DNA from: Arthrobacter oryzae | GTDB taxonomy: Bacteria; Actinomycetota; Actinomycetes; Actinomycetales; Micrococcaceae | Reading direction: 5' to 3' | DNA length: 64,000 nt | Assembly: GCF_003634095.1 (NCBI RefSeq) | Contig: NZ_RBIR01000003.1 | Coordinates: 434,001-498,000 of the forward strand | Shown here: positions 52,468-61,258 of the stretch, in pieces | Layout of the letters: each line of letters begins with the position of its first letter | Numbering within the stretch: the stretch's first letter is position 1 | Notes under the pieces: model-generated | Seen by the model: only the letters and a program-made list of their open reading frames with translations | The model's database searches: none | Told to the model about the DNA's origin: nothing | Translations under genes and position numbers: made by a program

Positions 52468-54762
52468 TTACTTGCCGAAGCTGCGCAGACGCAGCGAGTT
52501 AGCCACCACAAGCACTGAACTCGCGGCCATCGCTGCGCCGGCGATCATCGGGTTCAGCAGGCCCAAGGCGGCGACGGGAATGCCTACAGCGTTGTAGAAG
52601 AACGCCCAGAAGAGGTTTGTCTTGATGGTCGCCAGGGTCCGCCGGGACAGCTCGATGGCCTGCGCAACCTGGCCGAGGTCGCTGCCCATGACGGTGAGGT
52701 CGGCGGCCTCGATGGCGACGTCGGTGCCGGAGCCCATCGCGATGCCGAGGTCCGCCTGGGCCAGCGCCGCGGCGTCGTTGACGCCGTCGCCGGCCATCGC
52801 AACGGTGGCCCCGCCGGACTGCAGCTTCCGCACCGCCTCGACCTTGCCCTCCGGCAGCACGCCCGCGAACACATCTTCCGGAGCGATTCCGACGGCGGCG
52901 GCCACCTGCGCGGCCACCGCGGCGTTGTCCCCCGTCACGAGGATCGGCCGGAGCCCGAGGCTGCGCAGCCGCGAGATCGCCGCAGCGGATCCCGGCTTGA
53001 GCGTATCCCGCAGGCTGATGATGCCGGCGGGCTTCCCGTCCACGGCGAGCCAGATCGCTGTGGCCCCGGAGCGTTCGGCGGCGTCGAGGACCTCCAGCTG
53101 CCCGGCGGTGGGAGCAATGCCGTTCTGCTCCAGCCATCCCAAACGGCCTGCCGTCACGAGCCGGCCCCGGACGGTTCCCTGGACTCCGCCACCGGGAGCG
53201 GAGCGGAAATCGACGACGGCGGGAAGGCTGCCGGAGCCGCCGTCGCGGGGCCCGGCCGAGAGCGCCGAAGCCGCAATGGCACGGGCGATCGGGTGCTCGG
53301 AGGCGTTCTCCACGGCCCCGGCCAGACTCAATACCTCGGCCTCGCCGTACGCTCCGAAGCCCTGGATGCCGTCCACGGCCAGCCGGCCGGTGGTGACGGT
53401 TCCGGTTTTGTCCAGCAGGATAGTGTCCACGGTCCGGGTGTCTTCCAGGACCTGCGGGCCTTTGATGAGGATGCCGAGCTGGGCGCCTCGGCCGGTCCCG
53501 GTCAGCAGCCCCACCGGCGTGGCCAGCCCCAGGGCGCACGGGCACGCAATGACCAGCACGGCCACAGCGGCGGTGAAGGCAGCCCGGACGCCGTCTGGTC
53601 CGGCTGCCGGTCCCGCAGCTAGAAACCACGCGCCGAAGGTCAGGGCCGCGACGGCGAGGACGACAGGCACAAAGACGGCGCTGATCCGATCTGCGAGCCG
53701 GGCGATGGGAGCTTTTCCCGTCTGCGCCGCCGAGACCAGCCGTCCCATCTGCGCCAGGGTGGTTTCCGAGCCGACGCGGGTCGCCCGGACCAGGAGCCGG
53801 CCCGAGGTGTTGATGGTGGCCCCGATGACCTGGCTGTCCGGACCGACCTCTACCGGCACCGATTCCCCGGTCACCAGCGAGGCGTCCACGGCCGAGGAAC
53901 CGTCCAGGACCACGCCGTCCGTTGCGATCTTCTCGCCCGGGCGGACAACCATCAGGTCTCCCACCAGCAGCTGCCCGGCCGGAACCTTTTCCTCCCGGCC
54001 GTGGCGCAGCACGGTTGCATCCTTGGCGCCAAGGCTGAGCAGTGCCCTGAGCGCATCACCGGCCCTGCGCTTGGCGCCGGCCTCCAGGTACCGGCCCAAA
54101 AGCAGGAAGGTGGTAACCACGGACGCGACCTCGAAATAGAGGCTGCCGGAGCCGGGGCCTTCCATGGCCGGGTGCTCGGTCAGGCGCGGATCTGCCAGGA
54201 GCTGACCGACGGAGAACGCGTAGGCGGCGATCACGCCGATGGAAACAAGGGTGTCCATGGTCGAGGCCCCGTGCCGGGCGTTGGCCGCCGCGGCCCGGTG
54301 GAACGGCCACGCCGCCCAGGCGACCACCGGGAGGGCAAGGGCCGCGGCCACCCAGCCCCAGTTCGGGAACTGCAGCGCCGGGATCATCGAGATCGCGAAA
54401 ACCGGGACGGTGAGGGCGGCTGCCACGAAGAGCCGGGGGCGGAGCCTGGCTGCTGCCGAGCCGGGCGCCACCCCGTCGCCGGCGGGAGGTGCCGTCGGCT
54501 CGGCCGCGCGCGTGTCCCGGGCCGGGCGGATGGTGGCCTTGTAGCCTGCCGCCGCCACTGTGGCGGTGATTTCAGCGTCCGTGATGGCCGCCGGCACGGT
54601 GACGCGGGCGGACTCGAGGGGGAGATTGACGGTGGCCTCGACGCCGTCGAGCTTTCCGAGCTTGCGTTCGACGCGGCCGACGCAGGAGGCGCAGGTCATG
54701 CCCTCGATCTCGAGGTCGACGACGCGGCGTCCGGCTTGATCCAGCAACTGCTCGGTACTCAC
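52468..54762 (-). CDS. copA: Copper-exporting P1B-type ATPase
   Basis: 764 residues. One heavy-metal-associated domain (CASC, Cys24 and Cys27), eight membrane helices, the transport-site CPC at about 405, the phosphorylated Asp in DKTGT at about 450, and GDGVNDAAAL. The CPC site and adjacent copper genes indicate Cu(I) export. Last gene of csoR-copZ-copA; 57 bp after copZ. Confidence 0.95.
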   Translation of the reverse strand: MSTEQLLDQAGRRVVDLEIEGMTCASCVGRVERKLGKLDGVEATVNLPLESARVTVPAAITDAEITATVAAAGYKATIRPARDTRAAEPTAPPAGDGVAPGSAAARLRPRLFVAAALTVPVFAISMIPALQFPNWGWVAAALALPVVAWAAWPFHRAAAANARHGASTMDTLVSIGVIAAYAFSVGQLLADPRLTEHPAMEGPGSGSLYFEVASVVTTFLLLGRYLEAGAKRRAGDALRALLSLGAKDATVLRHGREEKVPAGQLLVGDLMVVRPGEKIATDGVVLDGSSAVDASLVTGESVPVEVGPDSQVIGATINTSGRLLVRATRVGSETTLAQMGRLVSAAQTGKAPIARLADRISAVFVPVVLAVAALTFGAWFLAAGPAAGPDGVRAAFTAAVAVLVIACPCALGLATPVGLLTGTGRGAQLGILIKGPQVLEDTRTVDTILLDKTGTVTTGRLAVDGIQGFGAYGEAEVLSLAGAVENASEHPIARAIAASALSAGPRDGGSGSLPAVVDFRSAPGGGVQGTVRGRLVTAGRLGWLEQNGIAPTAGQLEVLDAAERSGATAIWLAVDGKPAGIISLRDTLKPGSAAAISRLRSLGLRPILVTGDNAAVAAQVAAAVGIAPEDVFAGVLPEGKVEAVRKLQSGGATVAMAGDGVNDAAALAQADLGIAMGSGTDVAIEAADLTVMGSDLGQVAQAIELSRRTLATIKTNLFWAFFYNAVGIPVAALGLLNPMIAGAAMAASSVLVVANSLRLRSFGK

Positions 54763-54819
54763 GGTGCCTTCCTGTTCTTACGCTTGTTCCCTGGGTGCAG
54801 TCCGGGGCGTGTAGGTCCC

Positions 54820-55050
54820 TCAGGCTTCGCTGGCGACCATCAAGTAGCCCGCTTCGGCGACAGCCTCGCCGATCTCGGCGGAGGACAGAGTGCCGGTGGA
54901 GGTGATGGTGACGGTGGAGATGCCGCCGGCTTTCAGGTCGACATCGACAGCTTCGACGCCTGAGAGTGCCTCAATTTCTTCACTGACGGAGGACACGCAG
55001 TGGCCGCAGGTCATGCCGGAAACGTTGACAGTGGTGGAAACGGTGGCCAT
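54820..55050 (-). CDS. copZ: Copper chaperone, HMA domain
   Basis: 76 residues, a single ferredoxin-like HMA domain with MTCGHC (Cys15 and Cys18) that binds Cu(I) and passes it to CopA. Length is standard. Between csoR and copA in the same orientation. Confidence 0.94.
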   Translation of the reverse strand: MATVSTTVNVSGMTCGHCVSSVSEEIEALSGVEAVDVDLKAGGISTVTITSTGTLSSAEIGEAVAEAGYLMVASEA

Positions 55051-55116
55051 GGCGTGCTCCTTGTCGCTGGGCAGGTGTGGTTCCCTGGCCCGGTGGTGTG
55101 GTGGATGGTTCAGGTT

Positions 55117-55476
55117 CTAGCGCAGGAGGCGCCCGATGGCGTCGGTGGCCTCTTTGACCTTGAAATCAATGGCTTCAGCGCGAAGTTCCGGATTCGGCTC
55201 GGAGGCGGCTCCGACCACGCAGTGGCCGATGTGCTCCTCCACGAGCCCCAGGCTTACGGCGTGCAAGGCCTTCGTGACAGCGGCGACCTGGGTGAGGATA
55301 TCAATGCAGTACTTGTCCTCGTCAACCATCCGGGCGATGCCGCGCACCTGGCCTTCGATCCGCTTGAGCCGGCGCAGGTACGCCTCCTTGTTGGCGGTGT
55401 ACCCGTGCTCGTGGGGCGCCGGCTCCGTGGGGGCCGGTTCCAGGGGGTTAGCGACGGCAACTTCGGGCTGGCTCAT
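55117..55476 (-). CDS. csoR: Copper-sensing repressor CsoR
   Basis: 119 residues. The Cu(I) ligands are present in the family spacing: Cys57 (KYCIDIL), His82 and Cys86 (EEHIGHC), and RLKRIEGQVRGIARM is the DNA-contacting helix. An N-terminal Pro/Glu-rich tail is longer than usual. Copper binding should release it from the operator just upstream and switch on copZ and copA. Confidence 0.95.
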   Translation of the reverse strand: MSQPEVAVANPLEPAPTEPAPHEHGYTANKEAYLRRLKRIEGQVRGIARMVDEDKYCIDILTQVAAVTKALHAVSLGLVEEHIGHCVVGAASEPNPELRAEAIDFKVKEATDAIGRLLR

Positions 55477-55487
55477 GCCCCAAACAT

Positions 55488-55504
55488 ATACCCCCTAGGG
55501 GTAT
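55488..55504 (-). promoter_or_regulatory. CsoR operator
   Basis: ATACCCC-CTA-GGGGTAT, a 7-3-7 inverted repeat 12 bp before the csoR start, with ACAT/ATGT extending the symmetry. G-tract palindromes of the GTATACCCC type are known CsoR sites. Confidence 0.85.
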
Positions 55505-55687
55505 GTTTCAAGTGTCCGGGGCCATTCCGCGGGCATGCTCCGGAAATTAAAGAGCTCCGGAGTGCGTTATTGGGGGATACGCACTCCGGAGCAGCTTTTG
55601 GGGTAGGCGTCGGTTCCTTCGGCCTACACATTGAGCTTACTCGGCGGTAGACGGATAGCGCCAGCACCTCGAATAACAACTTTCGGT

Positions 55688-56173
55688 TTATTTTCTCGCG
55701 GCCGGAACGATCAGGATCGGATGCTCCTGATGGTGGCTCAGCCAGGCCGCCACGGAGCCGTTGAGCGCGGCGGTAATGCGGTGGCCCATGCCGCGTTCGG
55801 GTGTCCCCACCACGATCATGAGTGCGTTGGCATCCGTAGCGAGCTTCCCGATCGCCCGGGCAGGGTCGCCCGCGAGCGTGCGCAGGGTCCACTCGACGCC
55901 CAGGCCCGCGCAGTGTTCCTCCAGGACCGCATGCAACTTCTGGGTTGTCTCCCGGATCCGGGCGTTGTCAGCATCCGGATGCCGTGAGAGCCGGTGCGCG
56001 GACCGGGCCGGATCCCACTCCACGAGGTAGCTTGCCTCATCCACGTAGGCGCAGACCATGGGCGCCGCGAGGCGCTTGGCGAGCATTGCCGCGGTCTGCA
56101 GCACCTCGGGGTGCTGTCCCGGAAGCACGCCCACCACGAGAGGCGACGGGCCGTTGACAGACTCTGCGGACAT
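55688..56173 (-). CDS. Universal stress protein (UspA family)
   Basis: 161 residues. Rossmann-like fold starting LVVGVLPGQHP; the ATP-binding loop VGTPERGMGHRITAALNGSVAAW follows the Gx2Gx9G(S/T) rule. Cytoplasmic; likely responds to stress or growth arrest. Stands alone between the copper operon and the beta-propeller genes. Confidence 0.9.
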   Translation of the reverse strand: MSAESVNGPSPLVVGVLPGQHPEVLQTAAMLAKRLAAPMVCAYVDEASYLVEWDPARSAHRLSRHPDADNARIRETTQKLHAVLEEHCAGLGVEWTLRTLAGDPARAIGKLATDANALMIVVGTPERGMGHRITAALNGSVAAWLSHHQEHPILIVPAARK

Positions 56174-56323
56174 ACTTCATTGTTGCGGCGTGACGCGGCC
56201 CTGAACAGGGGCTTACTCCCCGTTCGCGCGGCTCCGGGGTTGCGGGCGCTCCTTGCCGCCGCTTCCCTTGAACACCCCGGGAACGGGGCCTACGGTTGAA
56301 GGACACAGGAGGAGGTGGCCGCC

Positions 56324-56533
56324 GTGGAGATTTACATGTGGTGGCTGGATCTGGATTTGGCGAGCAAGGAATGGCTCCGGGAAAACCTCCGGACCGCCGA
56401 ATTGCCCGAGGCCGTGCAACGGGGGATCGCCGATGCCGGCGGACCGCGGACCGGCGAACTGCCCGCCGGCGGCGCGGCTCTGACGGTCGCGGACTGGGAC
56501 TTCATCGAGACGCAGTCGGAGTTCGTCGACTGA
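56324..56533 (+). CDS. Short hypothetical protein, 69 residues
   Basis: Acidic, soluble and Trp-rich (begins with Val-Glu-Ile-Tyr-Met-Trp-Trp). AGGAGG lies eight bases before the GTG at 56324 and codon use matches real genes. No family recognised. Directly precedes the beta-propeller gene. Confidence 0.6.
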   Translation: MEIYMWWLDLDLASKEWLRENLRTAELPEAVQRGIADAGGPRTGELPAGGAALTVADWDFIETQSEFVD

Positions 56534-56646
56534 TGGCGCAATCCGGACGGGCAGGACATTGACGGCGCCGTGCGGTTGAGCCGGAATCTTGCGGCGCCGG
56601 AAGAAAACCATTGCGGCCTTCCGACGCGGATGGTTGCATGGGGGGC

Positions 56647-57768
56647 ATGGCTACTGCAGATAGTTACGTCCTGGCGATCGGCACCAAGAAAGGTCTCTGG
56701 CTGGCGACGAGCCCGGACCGCAAAGACTGGTCCCTTTCCGGCCCGCACTTCCTGATGAGTGAAGTCCCAAGTATCGGCATCGATACCCGGGACGGCCGGA
56801 CCCGGATCCTTGTGGGCGTCCGTTCCGAGCATTGGGGTCCCACCGTTTTCCACTCGGATGACCTGGGCGAGACCTGGAACGAACCCGAAAACGGCGCCAT
56901 CACCTTCCCCGACGGTACCGATGCCGCACTGGAACGGGTCTGGCAGATTTATCCCGACGCCGACTCCCGTCCCGGCGTCGTGTGGGCAGGCTGCGAGCCG
57001 ATCTCGGTGTGGAAATCGACCGACGGCGGCGAACACTTCGAACTCAACACGGGCCTCTGGGACCACCCGCACCGCAGCGAATGGGGTGCCGGCTACGGTG
57101 GGGCGGCGGCGCACTCGATCGTCGTTGACCCTACGGGTGAGAAGGTCCACGTTGCCATGAGCACGGGAGGGGTCTACCGCTCCCTCGACGGCGGGGCCTC
57201 CTGGGAGCCGCGCAATAAAGGGATCTCCGCGCGCTTCATGCCGGATCCCTTCCCGGAATTCGGCCAGTGCGTCCACAAGATCGCCGCGGACGCCGCCGTC
57301 GACGGCCGGCTGTACGCGCAGAACCACCACGGTGTCTACCGCAGCGACGACGACGCCGAATCGTGGGAGTCGATCGCCGAGGGGCTGCCGGCGGACTTCG
57401 GCTTTGTCATGCTGACGCATCCGCGCCGGGCCGGCACGGCCTGGGTGATCCCGCTGAAGGCCGACGGCGAGCGGATTCCGCCGGACGGGAAGCTGGCGGT
57501 GCACCGGACCGATGACGCCGGAGCCAGCTGGAAACGGCTCGACGCCGGGCTGGCGAACCCCGAGTACAACGCCGTGCTGCGCGATGCTGCGTGCGTCGAC
57601 GAGGCCGAGCCTGCAGGGGTCTACTTCGGAACTCGCGGCGGCAGCGTCTACGCCAGCGCCGACGAGGGGGAGAATTTCACGGAAGTCGCCTCGCACCTGC
57701 CGGACGTATTGTGCGTGCGGGCAGCAGCCGTCACCGCGGCCCTGCTGCCGGCCCAGTCAAAGGGATAG
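56647..57768 (+). CDS. BNR/sialidase-like beta-propeller protein
   Basis: 373 residues with repeated Asp-box-like motifs: HSDDLGETW, KSTDGGEHF, RSLDGGASW, RSDDDAESW, RTDDAGASW and ASADEGENF, one per blade. No signal peptide, so probably cytoplasmic. Sialidase activity is not implied: the catalytic Arg triad and Tyr are not evident. The next gene, eight bases on, encodes a MoaD-like protein, a pairing worth noting. ATG 56647 (MATADSYV) chosen as start. Confidence 0.85.
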   Translation: MATADSYVLAIGTKKGLWLATSPDRKDWSLSGPHFLMSEVPSIGIDTRDGRTRILVGVRSEHWGPTVFHSDDLGETWNEPENGAITFPDGTDAALERVWQIYPDADSRPGVVWAGCEPISVWKSTDGGEHFELNTGLWDHPHRSEWGAGYGGAAAHSIVVDPTGEKVHVAMSTGGVYRSLDGGASWEPRNKGISARFMPDPFPEFGQCVHKIAADAAVDGRLYAQNHHGVYRSDDDAESWESIAEGLPADFGFVMLTHPRRAGTAWVIPLKADGERIPPDGKLAVHRTDDAGASWKRLDAGLANPEYNAVLRDAACVDEAEPAGVYFGTRGGSVYASADEGENFTEVASHLPDVLCVRAAAVTAALLPAQSKG

Positions 57769-57776
57769 GCGGGGGC

Positions 57777-58091
57777 GTGAATACCGGCCTGCCTGCACCC
57801 CCGGATTCAGCGATCAGTGTGGTCCTGCCCAGCGTCCTCCAACCGCTCGCCGGCGGGCAGTCGGTCCTGACTGCGCCCGCGGAGGCGGCGGTTACGGTGG
57901 CGTGGCTGCTGGACACGGTGACCGGGGAGTACCCGGCACTGTCGCGGCGGCTGCGGGACGAGACCGGATCCGTTCGCCGTTACGTGAATATATACGTCAA
58001 CGGGAATGAGATTCGGCGGCTGCAGGGCTTGGTGACGCCGGTGGCGCCCGGCCAAGAGGTCCTTGTCATCCAGTCCGTGGCAGGAGGCTGA
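57777..58091 (+). CDS. MoaD/ThiS-like ubiquitin-fold protein
   Basis: 104 residues. Beta-grasp pattern with VRRYVNIYVNGNEIRRLQG and the C-terminal VAGG, whose Gly-Gly tail is the site of adenylation and thiocarboxylation in sulfur carriers. Length and tail fit MoaD. No moaE, moeB or thi genes are near. GTG start 57777 is eight bases after the propeller stop, so the two are probably co-translated. Confidence 0.85.
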   Translation: MNTGLPAPPDSAISVVLPSVLQPLAGGQSVLTAPAEAAVTVAWLLDTVTGEYPALSRRLRDETGSVRRYVNIYVNGNEIRRLQGLVTPVAPGQEVLVIQSVAGG

Positions 58092-58095
58092 CGGC

Positions 58096-58332
58096 TCAGG
58101 CGACCCGCCACACGGTGCATTCGTCCGCGTTGATTGCCTTGCGCATGCCGGAATGGCGGTCCATGATCCACACGACGCCGATCCCGGGGGCTGTTTCCTG
58201 GACGCTGCCGCGGCGGATCACGACGTCGTCATAGTTCGGGCCGACACGCAGGCGCGCCTCGATCTCGTCGCCGCGGTGCAGCTGGTCGAGGGCGCGGATC
58301 CGGGTTACATGGGCTTTCGCTTCCTTCAACAT
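58096..58332 (-). CDS. Short hypothetical protein, 78 residues
   Basis: Begins MLKEAKAHVTRI and ends NADECTVWRVA. On the minus strand AGGAGG lies eight bases before the ATG. Predicted mixed alpha/beta and soluble; no family recognised. It runs tail to tail with the MoaD-like gene, four bases apart. The longer frame to 58665 overlaps the ligase gene and is not credible. Confidence 0.6.
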   Translation of the reverse strand: MLKEAKAHVTRIRALDQLHRGDEIEARLRVGPNYDDVVIRRGSVQETAPGIGVVWIMDRHSGMRKAINADECTVWRVA

Positions 58333-58495
58333 GGCGGGGCCTCCTGGACTGGAGCTGGAAGTGCCTGCTCTTGCCGGCACTTCCAGTGTCCGGCGCCAAT
58401 GTTGCGGCTGCGTTTCGGCACGGTAAGGGGCCGGTTTATTTTTTCGCGGCGCCGGGGGCTGGCGGCGCCGGGTCCGCGGCGCAAGAATGGGCGAT

Positions 58496-59584
58496 ATGCG
58501 ACTGCCGCTGATGCCTCCCGTGGCGCCCATGCTGGCCAAAGCCCTTCCCGCGCTGCCGGCGCCGGACGCCGGAACGGGCTGGCTGTATGAACCGAAGTGG
58601 GACGGCTTCCGCTCCATCATCTTCCGGGATGGCGACGAGGTGGAGATCGGCAGCCGGAACGGCAAGCCGATGACGCGCTATTTCCCCGAACTCGTCCCGG
58701 CGCTGAAGGCGCAGTTGCCGGAACGCTGCGTGGTGGACGGCGAGATCATCCTGGTGGCGGCCTCCGGGGACCGGCTCGACTTCGACGCACTCCAGCAGCG
58801 GATCCATCCGGCCGCCAGCCGGGTGAGGCTGCTCGCGGAGCAGACCCCGGCGCGCTTCGTGGCCTTCGACCTGCTGGCCCTCGGGGACGAGGACCTCACG
58901 GGAAAACCCTTCGCGGAACGCCGGCAGGAGCTTGAACGCGTGCTCGCAGCCAGCGCGGCACCGGTCCATCTCACTGCCGCGACCCCCGACCGGGACACGG
59001 CCCAGCGCTGGTTCCGCCAGTTCGAGGGCGCCGGACTCGACGGCATCGTGGCCAAGGCGCTGGACGGCACCTATCAGCCGGACAGGCGGGCGATGGTTAA
59101 GGTCAAGCACGAACGCACCGCGGACTGCGTGCTCGCGGGATACCGGGTGCACACGTCCGGCGCGGACAGGATCGGCTCGCTCCTGCTGGGGCTCTACGAC
59201 GCCGCGGGGGTTCTGGCGAGCGTCGGGGTGGTGGGCGCCTTCCCGATGGCGCGGCGCAAGGAGCTGTTTGCCGAGCTGCAGGAGCTGGTCGCCGGATTCG
59301 AGGACCACCCCTGGGCCTGGGGCCGGCAGGAGGAGGGGACGCGGACGCCGCGGAATGCCGAGGGGAGCCGCTGGAGCGGCGGCAAGGACCTGTCCTTCGT
59401 TCCGCTCCGGCCCGAGCGCGTGGTGGAAGTGAAGTACGACCATATGGAGGGGGCACGGTTCCGCCATACGGCCCAGTTCGTGCGCTGGCGTCCCGACCGC
59501 GATCCGCGCTCCTGCACGTATGAGCAGCTGGAGGAGCCGGTGAAGTTCGATCTGGCCTCGGTGCTCAGCGCCGGCAACGGCTAG
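58496..59584 (+). CDS. ATP-dependent DNA ligase (LigC-like)
   Basis: 362 residues. The adenylated Lys34 is in KWDGFR, followed by SRNGK, VVDGEI, FVAFDLLAL, GLDGIVAK and VKVKH, the conserved ligase motifs I to V, and an OB-fold C-terminal part. Resembles the stand-alone mycobacterial LigC used in repair; no Ku or LigD polymerase gene is in the window. The ATG at 58496 has AAGAAT seven bases upstream and no ribosome site. Confidence 0.92.
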   Translation: MRLPLMPPVAPMLAKALPALPAPDAGTGWLYEPKWDGFRSIIFRDGDEVEIGSRNGKPMTRYFPELVPALKAQLPERCVVDGEIILVAASGDRLDFDALQQRIHPAASRVRLLAEQTPARFVAFDLLALGDEDLTGKPFAERRQELERVLAASAAPVHLTAATPDRDTAQRWFRQFEGAGLDGIVAKALDGTYQPDRRAMVKVKHERTADCVLAGYRVHTSGADRIGSLLLGLYDAAGVLASVGVVGAFPMARRKELFAELQELVAGFEDHPWAWGRQEEGTRTPRNAEGSRWSGGKDLSFVPLRPERVVEVKYDHMEGARFRHTAQFVRWRPDRDPRSCTYEQLEEPVKFDLASVLSAGNG

Positions 59585-59650
59585 TCGCGGCCGGCCTCCT
59601 CTGCGCTCCTTCCCGGTTGCTTTTCCGGCCGTGCCCCGACACACCGAAAA

Positions 59651-59679
59651 GCCCGGCGTGTCCTGTGGACACGCCGGGC
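59651..59679 (-). terminator. Intrinsic terminator
   Basis: Twelve perfect pairs, GCCCGGCGTGTC (59651-59662) with GACACGCCGGGC (59668-59679); on the minus strand it is followed by TTTTCGG. It ends the MHS transporter gene and lies just past the ligase. Confidence 0.88.
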
Positions 59680-59716
59680 AATCGGGCCGGCAAGCGGGCG
59701 GGAGCGCAGCTCCGGC

Positions 59717-61033
59717 TTAGCGGAGGCCGAGTTCCTTGGTGGGGACCCGGAACGTTTCCTTGGCCGTCAGTGCCGCGACGGCGGCGATCACGCAGATGAC
59801 TGCGGTGAAGATGGTGATCTGGACCCAGCCGCCGGGCTTGATGCCACCCATCGCAGCCACGATCGCCGGGGCAAACCCGGCCATCAGGAAGCCCAGCTGG
59901 GTGCCGATCGCCAGGCCGGAGAACCGGACATTGGTGCTGAACATCTCGGCGTAGAAGGAGGGCCAGACGGCGTTCGCCGCAGCGTAGCCGAAGGAGAAGA
60001 ACGCGACGGCGGCCAGGAACATCTGCGGGACGCTGCCGGACTCGAGGCTTAGCAGGAAGACCGGGGTCAGGACGGCGCTGGACAGGGCGCCGTAGATGAA
60101 GACCGGCTTGCGGCCGATCCTGTCCGCGAGCATGCCGAACAGCGGCTGGGTGCCCAAGGCCAGGAAATTGGCGCCGACCACCAGCCAGAGGGTGGTGGTG
60201 CCGTCCACACCGGCGACGTTCTTGGCGTAGCTGATGGCCAGGGTCCCGAAGACGGTGGACACGGCGGCGATGAAGGCGCAGGCAATGACGCGGAGCACGT
60301 CGCGCCAGTGGCTCTTGAGCAGGTCGGCAACGGGGAGCTTGGAGATCTGGGCGGTCTGCCGGGCTTCCTCGAATGCCGGCGGCTCGTGCAGGGTGCGGCG
60401 GATGAAGAACGCGATGAGTACCACCACTGCGCTGAGCCAGAACGGGATGCGCCAACCGATGGTGTATTTGATGTCATCAGGCAAGGCCAGGACCGGAATG
60501 AAGACGAGGGCGGCGAGGATCTGGCCGCCCTGGGTGCCGGTCAGGGTCCAGGAGGTGAAGAAGGACCGGCGGTTGTCCGGGGCGTGCTCGAGCGTCATGG
60601 AGGAGGCGCCGGCCTGCTCGCCGGCCGCGGAGAAGCCCTGGCAGAGACGGGCCAGCACCAGCAGAGCCGGAGCCCACCAGCCAACCGTCTTGAAGTCCGG
60701 CAGGCAGCCGATGACGAAGGTGGAGGCGCCCATCAGCAGCAGCGTGAACATGAGGACCTTCCGGCGGCCCACCCTGTCGCCGAAGTGGCCCAGGACGACG
60801 GCGCCGATCGGGCGGGCCACATAGGCGAACCCGAAGGTGGCGAACGACATGATCGCCGCGTTGGTGTCGGCGTCCGGGAAGAAGACGTGCGGGAAGATCA
60901 GCGCCGCTGCGGAGCCGAAGATGAAGAAGTCGTAATACTCGACGGCGCTGCCCAGGAAACTGGCAAGGGCCGCCTTCTTTGGCGTCCCTCCGGTGATGGT
61001 ACCCGGCGTCGTGGACGGGACGGTGTGGCTCAT
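59717..61033 (-). CDS. MFS transporter, metabolite:H+ symporter (shikimate-type) family
   Basis: 438 residues, 12 helices. ASFLGSAVEYYDFFIFGSAAAL is the MHS-family first helix with its conserved acidic pair, and GHFGDRVGRRKVLMFTLLLMG is loop 2-3. The divergent shikimate dehydrogenase and dehydroshikimate dehydratase genes point to shikimate or quinate uptake. The promoter reads TTGACA (minus strand, 61206-61201), 18 bases, CAAAAT (61182-61177). Confidence 0.88.
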   Translation of the reverse strand: MSHTVPSTTPGTITGGTPKKAALASFLGSAVEYYDFFIFGSAAALIFPHVFFPDADTNAAIMSFATFGFAYVARPIGAVVLGHFGDRVGRRKVLMFTLLLMGASTFVIGCLPDFKTVGWWAPALLVLARLCQGFSAAGEQAGASSMTLEHAPDNRRSFFTSWTLTGTQGGQILAALVFIPVLALPDDIKYTIGWRIPFWLSAVVVLIAFFIRRTLHEPPAFEEARQTAQISKLPVADLLKSHWRDVLRVIACAFIAAVSTVFGTLAISYAKNVAGVDGTTTLWLVVGANFLALGTQPLFGMLADRIGRKPVFIYGALSSAVLTPVFLLSLESGSVPQMFLAAVAFFSFGYAAANAVWPSFYAEMFSTNVRFSGLAIGTQLGFLMAGFAPAIVAAMGGIKPGGWVQITIFTAVICVIAAVAALTAKETFRVPTKELGLR

Positions 61034-61145
61034 GATGTTCCTTTTGTGTGACGACGTTGTCGCGGATGGATCAGGAAGGTCTCGGCTGCCGCTTGGTTAA
61101 GTGTGGTGCAGCCGGAGGTCCGTGGAAAGACCCGGACTAGTAGCC

Positions 61146-61206
61146 ACATGGTGGGAGCTACTTGTGCCATGTAGCAATTTTGGCTGTGAGCGTGGTCACT
61201 TGTCAA
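61146..61206 (-). promoter_or_regulatory. Promoter and candidate operator of the MHS transporter gene
   Basis: Minus-strand -35 TTGACA (61206-61201) and -10 CAAAAT (61182-61177). Overlapping the expected start point is the inverted repeat ACATGG (61146-61151) / CCATGT (61167-61172), with a nested GCTAC/GTAGC pair (61157-61161, 61171-61175). Control by the divergent IclR protein is likely but unproven. Confidence 0.55.
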
Positions 61207-61258
61207 GAAAAATAATCACCATCTAGAAATAGCTCTCACTATGTGGGAACATCGTTTC

